DNA of 64,000 nucleotides from Nitrobacter sp051912485 (GTDB taxonomy: Bacteria > Pseudomonadota > Alphaproteobacteria > Rhizobiales > Xanthobacteraceae). A program made the position numbers and the translations under genes. The stretch spans positions 3,968,001 to 4,032,000 of the forward strand of contig NZ_CP196822.1 of the NCBI RefSeq assembly GCF_051912485.1, in the 5' to 3' direction. Under the pieces are notes generated by a model, which saw only the letters and a program-made list of their open reading frames with translations, was not told the origin of the DNA and made no database searches. This document shows positions 32,297 to 41,317 of this stretch, piece by piece; position 1 is the first letter of the stretch; each line of letters opens with the position of its first letter.

Positions 32297-34795
32297 ATGG
32301 GGCGAATGGGCATTTCATCGATAGGTCACGCGAGCGCTGCGAATAGCGGCGACGGAGCAGTAGGGCATTCGTCAGTCGTCGGATGGGGCAAGGCGATGAT
32401 TGGCGTCGCCGCGGTGATGCTGATGCCCGATTCCGCCGACGCGCAGCCGGCGACGAGCGCCGACGATCTTCCGCAGGTTCGCGTCACGGCGCCGAAGCGG
32501 CAGGCGAAGAAAAGAACGGCACACCGCGCGCCGGTACGGGCTGCGCCTGCGCCGGTTGCCGCTCAGCCGAGCAACGTTCAGGTCAATCCCATCGTCGGTG
32601 ACGGACATGGCGTCACCGGCTATCAGGCTCCCGCGCAGGCCGGGATTTCCCGCCTTCCGGTGCCGCTCGCCAATACGCCGCAGACCGTCAACGTCGTGAC
32701 TCAACAGGTCATTCAGGAGCAGCGCCTCCTCAGCATGGAAGATGCACTGCGGACGGTGCCGGGCATCACGTTCAGCGCCGGTGAAGGCGGCCAGCAGGGC
32801 GATAGCCCGATCGTCCGCGGTTTTGCGGCGCGCGGCGACATGTTCCGCGATGGCATCCGCGATCCCGGCTGGTACACGCGCGACCTGTTCAGCGCCGACC
32901 GCGTCGAAGTGTTTAAGGGACCGTCGGGATTTGCCTTCGGCCGCGGTTCGACCGGTGGTGCGATCAACACAGTCTCCAAGTTGCCGCAAGCAACCGATTT
33001 CGTGGATGGCACCGTCAGCGGCGTGACCAGCGGCGGCTACCGCGCCGAGGTGGATGCCAATGGCAAACAGGGAAATTTGTCCGGCCGCATCGCGGCGATG
33101 TATCAGGATATTCCAACCGAGAGTCGCGATCACGTCTATGCCAAGCGCTGGGGCGTCGCTCCGTCATTCAAGGCGGAGTTCACGCCGGATACCCGCGCGA
33201 TCCTCAGCTACGTCTATCAGGGTGAGGACAGCGTGCCGGATTACGGTCGCCCCTACCTCCCTGCGCCGACCTACAGTTCGGCGACCGGTGCGCTGACCAA
33301 CCCCGGCTATTACGGCACCGGCGCGGCGACACCGCCCGTCCCGGCGCCACGCAATGTGTGGTACGGCGTCGCCAGCGGGCCGCTAGCCGACCGCGTGCTG
33401 ACTGACACCCATATCGGCACATTGCGCTTCGAACACGACTTCGACAAAGATCTGAAGATTTCAAACGCGACGCGCTACGTCGCCGTGGACCGCATGGCAC
33501 GACCGACAGCGCCGCGCAGCCTCGGTGACAGTGCGGGTACACCTTTCCCAACTCCGTTCCCCCCGGCTTTCACCAATTACCCTGTTGACCAAATGACAGT
33601 TGGCCGGCAGCACTTCGAGACGGTGACCGATAACACGCTTCTCATCAACCAGACCGACTTGACCGGCAAGTTCTGGACCGGCGGCTGGGAGCATACGTTT
33701 GCGACCGGCGTCGAGGCCGCGCGCGAAACTCGCTATCAGATCCGTGCTAATTATTGTACGCAGACTACTCCAGCGTGCCGGACCAGCGTTTGGGATCCGG
33801 TGGACACGTCCTTTGGAGGGCCGAATACTGGGTTCGGCTTGCCGAATTCGACGGTGTCGACCAACTATGCGGTCTATGGCTTCGATCAGGTCAAGCTCAA
33901 CGAATATTTCGAACTGCTCGGGTCGATCCGTTACGACAATTTCCATTCGGACTACACCAACCTCGCAGCAGTGCCGCCCGCTAGCCAGCAGCTCAGCCGG
34001 ACCGACGATATGGTTAGCTGGCGTGTCGGTGGCGTTTTCCATCCGACGCACAGTTCGAGCATCTATGCTGCCTACGGCGTTTCGTATAATCCTGCGGCTG
34101 AATTCCAAACGCTCAGCGATGCTACCAACAACGCGGCCAACACCTTGCTGCCGCCTGAGAAAAACACGACGCTCGAGGTCGGCGCCAAGGCCGACGTTCT
34201 TAACGGCAAGCTGACCCTGAGCGGCGCGGTGTTCCGTATTGAGAAGACCAACCTGCGCATCCCGGTCGATCCGGTCTTGAATACGGCGCTGGTGCTTGGC
34301 GGTCTGGCGCGCGTGGATGGCATCGAGCTGGGCGCGGCAGGTAAGCTCACCGACCAGTGGAGCCTGTTCGCGGGCTACAGCTATCTCGACTCTAAGATCG
34401 TCAATACGACCGATCTTTCGCAACTGGGCCGCCAACTTCCGAACACGCCACCGCATAATTTCACGTTGTGGACCGCTTACGATCTCACGCCACAGTGGAC
34501 CGTCGGCGGCGGCGTGACCTATGCCGCAAGCACTTTCGTCAATCCGACGAACACCTCTTATGTGCCGGAATACTGGAAGCTCGACCTCATGACGAGCTAC
34601 AAGGTCACCAAGGATTCGCTGCTGCAGCTCAACATCTACAACGTGACGGATGAGCTGTACTTCGCACAATACTACCAGGGTCATGCCGTTCCGGCCGCTG
34701 GCCGAACCGCGATGCTGACCTATCGCTATCACTTCGCGCCGCCGCCGCCGGTCGCCGATTATCCGGTGAAGGCTGCGCGTTACGTGAGCAAGTAG
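32297..34795 (+). CDS. TonB-dependent siderophore receptor
   Basis: The 832-residue outer-membrane protein has an N-terminal leader (GWGKAMIGVAAVMLMPDSADAQ), then a spacer containing a weak TonB box-like segment (LPQVRVTAPKRQ). The plug domain has LANTPQTVNVVTQQVIQEQR, DALRTVPGITFSAGEGGQQG and VEVFKGPSGFAFGRGSTGG. A 22-strand barrel follows, ending at an aromatic beta-signal (TAMLTYRYHF). The trailing 20 or so residues past the barrel (PPPPVADYPVKAARYVSK) are unusual. The siderophore type is not certain; pairing with piuC suggests catecholates (Fiu/PiuA-like). It is divergent from exbB. Confidence 0.93.
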   Translation: MGRMGISSIGHASAANSGDGAVGHSSVVGWGKAMIGVAAVMLMPDSADAQPATSADDLPQVRVTAPKRQAKKRTAHRAPVRAAPAPVAAQPSNVQVNPIVGDGHGVTGYQAPAQAGISRLPVPLANTPQTVNVVTQQVIQEQRLLSMEDALRTVPGITFSAGEGGQQGDSPIVRGFAARGDMFRDGIRDPGWYTRDLFSADRVEVFKGPSGFAFGRGSTGGAINTVSKLPQATDFVDGTVSGVTSGGYRAEVDANGKQGNLSGRIAAMYQDIPTESRDHVYAKRWGVAPSFKAEFTPDTRAILSYVYQGEDSVPDYGRPYLPAPTYSSATGALTNPGYYGTGAATPPVPAPRNVWYGVASGPLADRVLTDTHIGTLRFEHDFDKDLKISNATRYVAVDRMARPTAPRSLGDSAGTPFPTPFPPAFTNYPVDQMTVGRQHFETVTDNTLLINQTDLTGKFWTGGWEHTFATGVEAARETRYQIRANYCTQTTPACRTSVWDPVDTSFGGPNTGFGLPNSTVSTNYAVYGFDQVKLNEYFELLGSIRYDNFHSDYTNLAAVPPASQQLSRTDDMVSWRVGGVFHPTHSSSIYAAYGVSYNPAAEFQTLSDATNNAANTLLPPEKNTTLEVGAKADVLNGKLTLSGAVFRIEKTNLRIPVDPVLNTALVLGGLARVDGIELGAAGKLTDQWSLFAGYSYLDSKIVNTTDLSQLGRQLPNTPPHNFTLWTAYDLTPQWTVGGGVTYAASTFVNPTNTSYVPEYWKLDLMTSYKVTKDSLLQLNIYNVTDELYFAQYYQGHAVPAAGRTAMLTYRYHFAPPPPVADYPVKAARYVSK

Positions 34796-34830
34796 CCGGC
34801 GCTACGGCCGGTCGGAAAGTGACAATATCG

Positions 34831-34862
34831 GAGCCGGCGTCGCAGGGCGCCGGCTCTTTTTT
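34831..34862 (+). terminator. Intrinsic terminator between receptor gene and piuC
   Basis: GAGCCGGCG, an eight-base loop and CGCCGGCTC are followed by six Ts. It lies 35 bases after the receptor stop and only 14 bases before the piuC start, so piuC expression depends on read-through or a promoter overlapping this hairpin. Confidence 0.88.
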
Positions 34863-34876
34863 GAAGGAATATCCTG

Positions 34877-35563
34877 GTGCTGGTGCGAATTCCGAATGTC
34901 CTGACGCCGGATCAGGTGAAACACTGCCGCGAGGTGATGGCGCGCGCCGCCTGGGTGGACGGGCGCGTTACGGCAGGGCATCAGTCGGTTCAGGTCAAGC
35001 GCAACCTGCAATTGCCGGAGGGAACGGCGGAAGCCCGCGAACTCGGCGACATGGTGCTCGCGGCGCTCAACCGGAATCCGCTGTTCATGTCCGCGGTATT
35101 GCCGAAGATGATCTTCCCGCCGCTATTCAATCGCTACAATGCCGATGGCGAGATGAATTTCGGTTCGCACGTCGACAACGCCATCCGCACCTTTCCCGGA
35201 ACTGGAATGCGCGTACGGACCGACGTGTCCTCGACGTTGTTCCTGTCATCGCCCGAAGAATACGACGGCGGCGAGCTGGTGATCGAGGATACCTACGGTG
35301 CGCATTCCGTGAAGCTGCCGGCCGGCGATATGATCGTGTATCCAGGCACCAGTGTGCATCATGTCACCAAGGTGACTCGCGGTTCGCGCATCGCGTCATT
35401 TTTCTGGACCGAGAGCATGATCGCCGACGTCACGAAACGTGCGATGATGTTCGATCTGGACATGTCGATCATTCGCCTCAACGCCGACCATCCCGAGCAC
35501 CCGTCCGTGGTGTCGTTGACGTCGTTGTATCATAATCTGCTGCGGCAATGGGCGCTGACCTGA
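34877..35563 (+). CDS. piuC: PiuC/YbiX-type Fe(II)/2-oxoglutarate-dependent hydroxylase
   Basis: The 228-residue PKHD-type hydroxylase starts at GTG 34877 (AAGGA upstream). The iron ligands are H98-V-D100 (FGSHVDNAI) and a His in VHHVTKV (161/162), with Arg171 (RGSRIASFFW) for 2-oxoglutarate. These enzymes sit beside Fiu/PiuA-type receptors across proteobacteria and are iron-regulated; their substrate is not settled. Confidence 0.93.
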   Translation: MLVRIPNVLTPDQVKHCREVMARAAWVDGRVTAGHQSVQVKRNLQLPEGTAEARELGDMVLAALNRNPLFMSAVLPKMIFPPLFNRYNADGEMNFGSHVDNAIRTFPGTGMRVRTDVSSTLFLSSPEEYDGGELVIEDTYGAHSVKLPAGDMIVYPGTSVHHVTKVTRGSRIASFFWTESMIADVTKRAMMFDLDMSIIRLNADHPEHPSVVSLTSLYHNLLRQWALT

Positions 35564-35621
35564 CGTGCAGTGTCTGACTGGAAGGCAGCGTCATCGTCCG
35601 CGAAGACTTTAAGTCTGGCTT

Positions 35622-36650
35622 TCACGCCAGCATGGCGTCGAGAGCCGGCGTGGTCCGTTCAGCGATGATATTGCCATCGTCGCCCGTGAAGCGAATAAGT
35701 GCGGCGAGTTGGTGCTTGATGGCGAAATTGGTTCCGGCCTCCGGCCCCAGCACCATCAGCGCTGTCGCGTAGGCATCCGCTTCCATGCAGGAGCGATGCA
35801 AAACGGTCGCGGTGACCATGCCGTTGGCGATCGGCCATCCGGTTCGCGGATCCAGGGTGTGGGAGAAGTGCTGCGCGCCACGGGCGAAGCCGCGTTCGCA
35901 TCCTGATGTTGCGATCGTGAGGTCGTGCAATGCTACCAGTATCGGCTCGGCAACGACGCGGGCCGCGGCTTGTGCGGGTCGATCGATCTCGACCCACCAC
36001 GGGCTGCCATCGGGCTTGACCCCGTGCCCTCGCAATTCGCCGCCGATTTCCACCAGCGCGTGGTGAATGCCGAGCTCCAGCAAGGTTTCCGCCACCAGAT
36101 CGACGGCAAAGCCCTTGGCGATACCGCAGAGGTCGATCGCCCCGCAATTGTGTCGACGCAGGCGTCGGGCGCTGGTGTCGAGATCGAGTTGCTGCCATCC
36201 GCAAGCCTGATGAAGTCGAGCGATATGATCCGGCGGCGGCGCTTCGCGAGGTCCACTCGGGCCAAAACCCCAGAGGTCGACCAGCGCTCCCATGGTCGGA
36301 TCATAGGCGCCGCCGGATTCCCGCGCGATGCGCAGCGCGCTCGACATCACCCGGCCGAGTTCCCGCGGCAACTCCTGCCATTGGTTCAGCGGCAACCGAT
36401 TGAACCGGGTGATGTCGGATTGGCCTTCCCACGGGCTCATCTGCGCGATCACGCGATCGAGTGCGAGGGGAATCATCCGGCGTAATGTTTGCGCATTAGC
36501 GGACGAGCCGACAAACTTGCACGACCATGTGGTTCCCATGGTCGTGCCGGCTATTTCCCGAATGTGCCCGCCCGCAGGAATCGCGGGCGGCATCACCGGC
36601 ATTGCCGGGATTGCCGGGATTGCCACGCGCCGGGCGACGGACGCAGTCAT
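35622..36650 (-). CDS. apbE: ApbE-family FAD:protein FMN transferase
   Basis: From ATG 36650 the protein is 342 residues. The ApbE core is clear: EIAGTTMGTTWSCKF, SPWEGQSDITRFNR, GGAYDPTMGALVDLWGFGP, IDLCGIAKGFAVDLVAETLL, VEIGGELRGHG and the metal region SHTLDPRTGWPI. ApbE attaches FMN to Thr/Ser of extracytoplasmic proteins. The first ~30 residues are Pro/Ala-rich (IPAIPAMPVMPPAIPAGG), encoded by a short DNA repeat, and are not a standard signal peptide. It begins 8 bases after the DUF4198 stop and ends the four-gene run PepSY-DUF2271-DUF4198-apbE. Confidence 0.92.
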   Translation of the reverse strand: MTASVARRVAIPAIPAMPVMPPAIPAGGHIREIAGTTMGTTWSCKFVGSSANAQTLRRMIPLALDRVIAQMSPWEGQSDITRFNRLPLNQWQELPRELGRVMSSALRIARESGGAYDPTMGALVDLWGFGPSGPREAPPPDHIARLHQACGWQQLDLDTSARRLRRHNCGAIDLCGIAKGFAVDLVAETLLELGIHHALVEIGGELRGHGVKPDGSPWWVEIDRPAQAAARVVAEPILVALHDLTIATSGCERGFARGAQHFSHTLDPRTGWPIANGMVTATVLHRSCMEADAYATALMVLGPEAGTNFAIKHQLAALIRFTGDDGNIIAERTTPALDAMLA

Positions 36651-36658
36651 CGGCGTCG

Positions 36659-37468
36659 TTATTGCGGAAGCACTTCGACCGTCGTGGTGTAAGTGCTGCG
36701 GCGCTGCGCGTTCTTGATCTTGCTCTTGTCGTCGCGCACCGATGCGCTCATCCAATAAAACCCAGGTCCCGGCCATGTGACGCTGAAGCTGCCGGAGTCG
36801 TCGGTGGTAGACTTGCTGTCGTTCAGGTTGTCGCGATAGCGGATTCCGCCCGGGACGATTTCGACCGCGACGCCACTGGCGGGCTGTCCGTCAAGTACCA
36901 GGCGGAACGTGGCCTTCTCACCAACGACCAGATTGTTTGGGTGGGTTACCGGAATCATTTCAAGTCCAACGCCGGTCGGTTTCAGCGTGTCAATTGAAGG
37001 CTTGCCCGATGTAACAAAGGATTCGACCCGACTGCGGTTTTCCGTGACCTTCACGTCGGTTGCATTGGCGGGGATCGCTGTAGCGAGTTCCTCGGCCTTG
37101 CCCCGCCAGCGCTTGTTCTGGCCATCCAGTTTGTAGTTGGCGAACAGGCCCTGATTGGCCACCGTCAATTTGTAGGTGCCCGGCTGCGTCAGTTTGAAAT
37201 CGAAGGTGTTGCGAAAGTGGCTCTTTGCCAGGTTCTCCGGCGCGACGGTCTTGCCGTCAGGCCCCTCGATCGACAGGTTGTCGAGCTGCAACGGGTTATG
37301 CTCGTAGTAGAACAGGTCGTTTGAGACGGCGGCATCGACCGTGACCCAGAGGTCCGAGCCGGACAATACGGTGGCCGATGGCAGCAGCCAGGCGCGGTGA
37401 GCCTGCGCGGGCAGGGCAAGCAGCGAAACCGCCGCTGCGATCAACGCGAGCTTGAGATGGTTGGTCAT
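36659..37468 (-). CDS. Secreted DUF4198 protein
   Basis: The ATG at 37468 has AAAGGA upstream and gives 269 residues with a Sec signal (LALIAAAVSLLALPAQAHRA). The mature start HRAWLLPSATVLSG is typical of DUF4198, which has Ig-like beta folds (THPNNLVVGEKATFRLVLDG, then TTDDSGSFSVTWPGPGFYWM). The family is found next to TonB receptors and ApbE in many proteobacteria and may bind metal through its N-terminal His. Role unproven. Confidence 0.88.
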   Translation of the reverse strand: MTNHLKLALIAAAVSLLALPAQAHRAWLLPSATVLSGSDLWVTVDAAVSNDLFYYEHNPLQLDNLSIEGPDGKTVAPENLAKSHFRNTFDFKLTQPGTYKLTVANQGLFANYKLDGQNKRWRGKAEELATAIPANATDVKVTENRSRVESFVTSGKPSIDTLKPTGVGLEMIPVTHPNNLVVGEKATFRLVLDGQPASGVAVEIVPGGIRYRDNLNDSKSTTDDSGSFSVTWPGPGFYWMSASVRDDKSKIKNAQRRSTYTTTVEVLPQ

Positions 37469-37533
37469 GGCGAAATCCTTTTCCATGAAAGCTGTGGGTG
37501 CGACAAATGCGCGGCGTATTCGTGGGCGTGGAT

Positions 37534-37638
37534 TAGAGCGTTTTCGAGCGAAGTGGACACCGGTTCGCGTGAAGAAGACTCGTCAAATAAAAATCATGGA
37601 GCTCCGCTTCCGACTCCGTCAGAAGCGGAAGGCTCTAG
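37534..37638. repeat. Two-hairpin intergenic repeat (TTTTCGAGCGAA family)
   Basis: TAGAGCGTTTTCGAGCGAAG, then GGACACCGGTTCGCGTGAAG, then a second stem, TCCGCTTCCGAC against GTCAGAAGCGGA, ending GGCTCTAG. It lies between the DUF2271 and DUF4198 genes. Read on the minus strand, its terminal CTAG provides the TAG stop of the DUF2271 gene. Another copy starts at 62941. Confidence 0.8.
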
Positions 37639-38147
37639 GGGGTCAATTTCAACGTGACTGCGCCAAGCTCGCGCTCGCCCTTGGCCTCGCCGGTTGCCGG
37701 AGCTTTCGGCGGCCATTCGAACGGAATTTTCAGCAACTCTCGACCGCCGACTTCGCGAGCGGCCTCGATGACGAGTTGGTAGCTGCCCGGGGTCAGACCA
37801 TTGAGAGGCTTGCCGGTGCTATCGAACTTGATCTGATGGGTGCCGGGCGCACGAGTGGGACTGGACAATCCATCGACCGGCATCGTCAGCTCGCGGCCAG
37901 TGCGGCGCCACCATTGCCGCACGTCCTTGAGCCATTTCGTGCCCTCTTTGTCTTTGTGCTTGGTGTCATACCACACGGCAAGATTGGTGACCTTGCCGCC
38001 ATCGGCCGCCTCGACCCACATCGCGACGTAAGGCTTGTGGTACTCAACGACGTTGAGCTGCGGAACGTCGATGCTGATTGTGGCTTCGGAGGCCAGCGAC
38101 GAGCCTGCGGCAAGGGTGGAGAGTGCGGCGGTAATCAGGAGGCGCAT
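37635..38147 (-). CDS. Secreted DUF2271 protein
   Basis: The 170-residue protein has a signal peptide (MRLLITAALSTLAAGSSLAS) and a compact DUF2271 domain: YHKPYVAMWVEAADGGKVTN, LAVWYDTKHKDKEGTKWLKD, VRQWWRR, and APGTHQIKFDSTGKPLNGLT. The family co-occurs with PepSY and ApbE genes, suggesting a part in envelope flavin or iron redox. Right after the predicted cleavage site is SEATISI, which only loosely recalls ApbE target motifs. Its stop codon comes from the adjacent repeat. Confidence 0.88.
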   Translation of the reverse strand: MRLLITAALSTLAAGSSLASEATISIDVPQLNVVEYHKPYVAMWVEAADGGKVTNLAVWYDTKHKDKEGTKWLKDVRQWWRRTGRELTMPVDGLSSPTRAPGTHQIKFDSTGKPLNGLTPGSYQLVIEAAREVGGRELLKIPFEWPPKAPATGEAKGERELGAVTLKLTP

Positions 38148-38157
38148 TGTTGACCTT

Positions 38158-38808
38158 CTAGCTATGAATGAGGAGAACAGCGAGCAGCATCGGAATAATC
38201 AGCCCCATGCCGACGACGGGCCATGTGGCCGGGCGCCGCTTGGAATGAAGCTGCAGAAGCAGAAGGCCTGTGACACAGAAGATGATCGCGGCGGCCGCGA
38301 ACACGTCGATGAACCAGCTCCACATCTTGCCGGCATGACGGCCTTTATGCAGATCATTGAGATAGGCGACCCATCCGCGGTCCGTGACTTCATAGGACAC
38401 CGCGCCGCTGTCGCGCTGGATGCTGAGCCATGCGTCGCCGCCGGGCTGGGGCAGGGCCACATAGACCTCCTGGTCCGACCATTCGGTATCGCGATTGGCA
38501 GTGTTGGCGCCGATCTCGCGTTGCAACCACCCGTTGATGCTCGTTGGCAGAGCGGCCTTGGGGGCGCCGGCCTCAGGCTTCAGGTCGGCGATCAGGGCCT
38601 GCGGCAGTTGCCCCTCGCGCATCACGACCGTCGGCTTGGCTTCGATTTTCCCGGAATTGTTCAGCGTGATTCCGGTGACGGCGAACAACAACATGCCGAT
38701 CAGGCAGAGCCCTGAGGTGATCCAGTGCCATTGATAAAGCTGGTTGATAAAGAAAGCGCGACGTTTCTTTCGCTGCCAGAGTTCGTCGCTGTCGACCATC
38801 GATTCCAT
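38158..38808 (-). CDS. PepSY-associated transmembrane protein
   Basis: From ATG 38808 (a GTG at 38829 is possible) the protein is about 216 residues. It has a membrane helix near the N-terminus (WITSGLCLIGMLLFAVTGIT), a periplasmic PepSY-like domain (LPQALIADLKPEAGAPKAAL, later VTDRGWVAYLNDLHKGRHAG), a second helix (WFIDVFAAAAIIFCVTGLLL) and a final one (VVGMGLIIPMLLAVLLIHS). The two His near the membrane (YQWHWITSG and HKGRHAGKMW) could bind haem, as proposed for ferric-reductase-like PepSY proteins. It starts the PepSY-DUF2271-DUF4198-apbE run. Confidence 0.88.
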   Translation of the reverse strand: MESMVDSDELWQRKKRRAFFINQLYQWHWITSGLCLIGMLLFAVTGITLNNSGKIEAKPTVVMREGQLPQALIADLKPEAGAPKAALPTSINGWLQREIGANTANRDTEWSDQEVYVALPQPGGDAWLSIQRDSGAVSYEVTDRGWVAYLNDLHKGRHAGKMWSWFIDVFAAAAIIFCVTGLLLLQLHSKRRPATWPVVGMGLIIPMLLAVLLIHS

Positions 38809-39317
38809 TTGTCTCGCCGCCGTTATCACAGTCGAAGAGGTGCAACGGCACCCGTGAGATCAGCGCAAATTATTTATCGAAGCCGACCTCGCTTTACTAC
38901 AGGACAGGATTAGGTTCGTTCTAAACTAAACCTGTCATGTGCCGTTGCTCGCGGTTTCTTGAGTTCTCCGAAGGCCACCAAAATTTCACTCCGAACCACC
39001 AACGAGCCAGAGTGCGACGCAGACACCAATTGCGCGCCGGCGTGCGATATCGCGGTTACATGACCTGAGACGGAATGCGGCGCTTCGCCCTTGATGATGT
39101 GTCTGTCTCTTCCGGGTGCGTCGGTGTGGTGGGCGCCGCAATCGGGCAAAGTGTCGCAAGCGATGGCGGGCGGTATCGGGCTCGCCTCCAGCCGTTGGCG
39201 GCGAACCGAAAGGCTGGAAGCACGTTCGCCGCACTGGCATACCGGCGGCATATTTTCTATATCATCGGATGATGATTTCCTGAGGCAGGATGTTCAAGGG
39301 TTCAAGGTAAAGCGAAT
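38809..39317. other. Intergenic region between PepSY gene and htpG
   Basis: About 500 bases between divergent genes. An AT-rich spot at 38911-38935 (TTCGTTCTAAACTAAACC) vaguely resembles iron-responsive operators and lies upstream of the PepSY gene. A direct repeat GTTCAAGGGTTCAAGG precedes htpG. A 113-codon leftward open frame here shows no protein-like features and is not called. Confidence 0.45.
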
Positions 39318-41219
39318 ATGACCTCGACAATCGACACGGATGGTGCGGCCGAGAGCCGGGTGTTTGAAGCGGATGTCGCCAAGCTGCTCCAGATGATGGT
39401 GCACTCGGTCTATTCCGATAAGGATGTGTTCCTGCGGGAGCTGATTTCAAACGCAGCGGATGCCTGCGAGCGGCTGCGTTATGACGCAATCAGCGATCCC
39501 GCATTGCTGGCGGATGATGCCAGGCCGCAGATTGCCATAACCATCGATGCGGAACGGCGGCAATTGACGGTCGCGGACAACGGCATCGGCATGAGCCGGG
39601 ACGAGATGGTCGACGCGCTGGGTACGATCGCCCGGTCGGGCACCAAGGCTTTCATCGAGCAGGCCAAGGCTGCGGAAGGCGGCGACGGAGTGACGCTGAT
39701 CGGTCAGTTCGGGGTCGGTTTCTACTCGGCCTTCATGGTGGCGGATCAGGTCGATGTGATCTCGCGGCGCGCGAACGCCGGGGAAAGCTGGCGCTGGTCG
39801 TCGGACGGGAAGGGAACGTTCACGGTTACGCCCGTGGATGAGAGCGAAGCCCCCGTGAGAGGCACCCGCGTGATCCTTCATCTCACCGAAGACGCCAAGG
39901 GATATACAGATCGGCTCAAGCTCGAACAGATGGTCCGGGAGCAATCCGGTCATGTGCCGGTTCCGATCGTGCTTGTCGAGAATCCCGGAGCTGCCCCGAC
40001 TGAGATTGCTGATGGCGCGGCGCTGTGGACGAAGCCGCGCGGTGAGATCAGCGCTTCCGAATATGCCGACTTCTACCGCAGCGTTGCGGGCCATTTCGAT
40101 GAACCGGCGCTCACGGTGCATTTCCGCGCCGAAGGGCGACAGGAGTTCACTGCGCTCCTGTTCGTACCGCAAACCAGGTCCTTCGATCTGTTTGAAACCG
40201 ATCGCAAGGGACCAATAAAGCTCTACGTGAAGCGCGTCTTTATTACCGACGATGCCGATCTGCTGCCCCGCTATCTGCGGTTCGTGCGCGGCGTCGTCGA
40301 CTCGGCGGATCTTCCGCTCAATATCTCGCGCGAAATGATTCAGGAAAGCCCGATCCTGGCCGCGATCAAGAAGAGCATCACCGGCCGTATCCTGAGCGAA
40401 CTCGAGAAACTCGCCGAGAAGGACGCGGCGGCTTACGGAAAGATCTGGGAGGCCTTCGGTCCGCTCTTCAAGGAAGGCATATACGATGCCGCCGACCGGC
40501 GCGATGTTATCCTCGGGCTCTCCCGCTTCAAGACCACGACGGGATCGCTGCGAAGCCTTAAGGATTACATCGGCGCCCTGAAAAACAATCAGACCTCGAT
40601 CTATTATCTCGCCGGGCAGGATGCTACGCGTCTCGAAACCTCGCCCCATCTGGAGGGTTTCCGTGCTCGCGGTGTGGAGGTGCTGCTGCTGTCAGATCCA
40701 GTCGACAGCTTCTGGGTTACCTCCGGACCAAGCTTTGAAGGGAAGCCGTTCAAATCCGTGACGCAGGGTGCCGCGGATCTGGCGGCGATCCCGCGCGTCG
40801 ATGCGCACGCAGAAACCCAGCAGGACGTCAGCGCTGGTGTCACGGAGTTCCTCTCCTTTCTCAAGACGACGCTCGCCGATCTGGTTTCCGACGTGCGCTC
40901 GTCCGAGCGTCTCACCGATAGCCCCGTTTGCCTCATTGCGGCCGAGTCGGGCCCTGATCGGCAACTGGAAAAAATTCTCGTTGGCGTCGGACAGCTCACC
41001 GGCGCATCCAAGCCGGTTCTCGAGGTGAATCCGAGGCATCCGCTGATCGCTTCGCTGGCGGCGCTCGGGGATAGCGATCGCGCGTTCAAGGAGGACACGG
41101 CGCGAATGCTGCTCGATGACGCGCGCGTTCTTGACGGCGACCGTCCCAGCGATGCGCTTGAGTTTTCCAAGCGGCTTGCCCGCATTGTCGAGCGGGGACT
41201 GCGCGGTTCGACCGCGTAG
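39318..41219 (+). CDS. htpG: Chaperone HtpG (Hsp90)
   Basis: The 633-residue protein has the GHKL ATP-binding domain (FLRELISNAADACERLRY, VADNGIGMSRDEM, GTIARSGTKAF, LIGQFGVGFYSAFMVAD). The middle domain carries the catalytic Arg loop (LPLNISREMIQESPIL) and a C-terminal dimerisation domain follows. It is the cytosolic bacterial Hsp90. No neighbouring gene appears co-transcribed. Confidence 0.97.
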   Translation: MTSTIDTDGAAESRVFEADVAKLLQMMVHSVYSDKDVFLRELISNAADACERLRYDAISDPALLADDARPQIAITIDAERRQLTVADNGIGMSRDEMVDALGTIARSGTKAFIEQAKAAEGGDGVTLIGQFGVGFYSAFMVADQVDVISRRANAGESWRWSSDGKGTFTVTPVDESEAPVRGTRVILHLTEDAKGYTDRLKLEQMVREQSGHVPVPIVLVENPGAAPTEIADGAALWTKPRGEISASEYADFYRSVAGHFDEPALTVHFRAEGRQEFTALLFVPQTRSFDLFETDRKGPIKLYVKRVFITDDADLLPRYLRFVRGVVDSADLPLNISREMIQESPILAAIKKSITGRILSELEKLAEKDAAAYGKIWEAFGPLFKEGIYDAADRRDVILGLSRFKTTTGSLRSLKDYIGALKNNQTSIYYLAGQDATRLETSPHLEGFRARGVEVLLLSDPVDSFWVTSGPSFEGKPFKSVTQGAADLAAIPRVDAHAETQQDVSAGVTEFLSFLKTTLADLVSDVRSSERLTDSPVCLIAAESGPDRQLEKILVGVGQLTGASKPVLEVNPRHPLIASLAALGDSDRAFKEDTARMLLDDARVLDGDRPSDALEFSKRLARIVERGLRGSTA

Positions 41220-41317
41220 CTCGGAGGATTCGTCGACGCTTCGAAACGCAAGAAATTCCGGGTTCTCGTGCGACACGCACCCTCAGATGCGCAGTTGCGC
41301 ATCGGAGGATGACGCCG

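Noticed and set aside
36584..36632. Short tandem ATTGCCGGG repeats that could be a tiny satellite or CRISPR remnant
   Set aside because: They encode the IPAIPAMPVMPP segment of the ApbE N-terminus; only a few short units, no spacers.
37635..38147. SEATIS after the signal peptide of the DUF2271 protein as a flavinylation site
   Set aside because: It lacks the usual Gly/Ser before AT and is too close to the cleavage site; kept only as a residue to test.
38910..39251. Possible leftward gene of 113 codons between the PepSY gene and htpG
   Set aside because: No signal peptide, domain, ribosome binding site or plausible composition; treated as intergenic.
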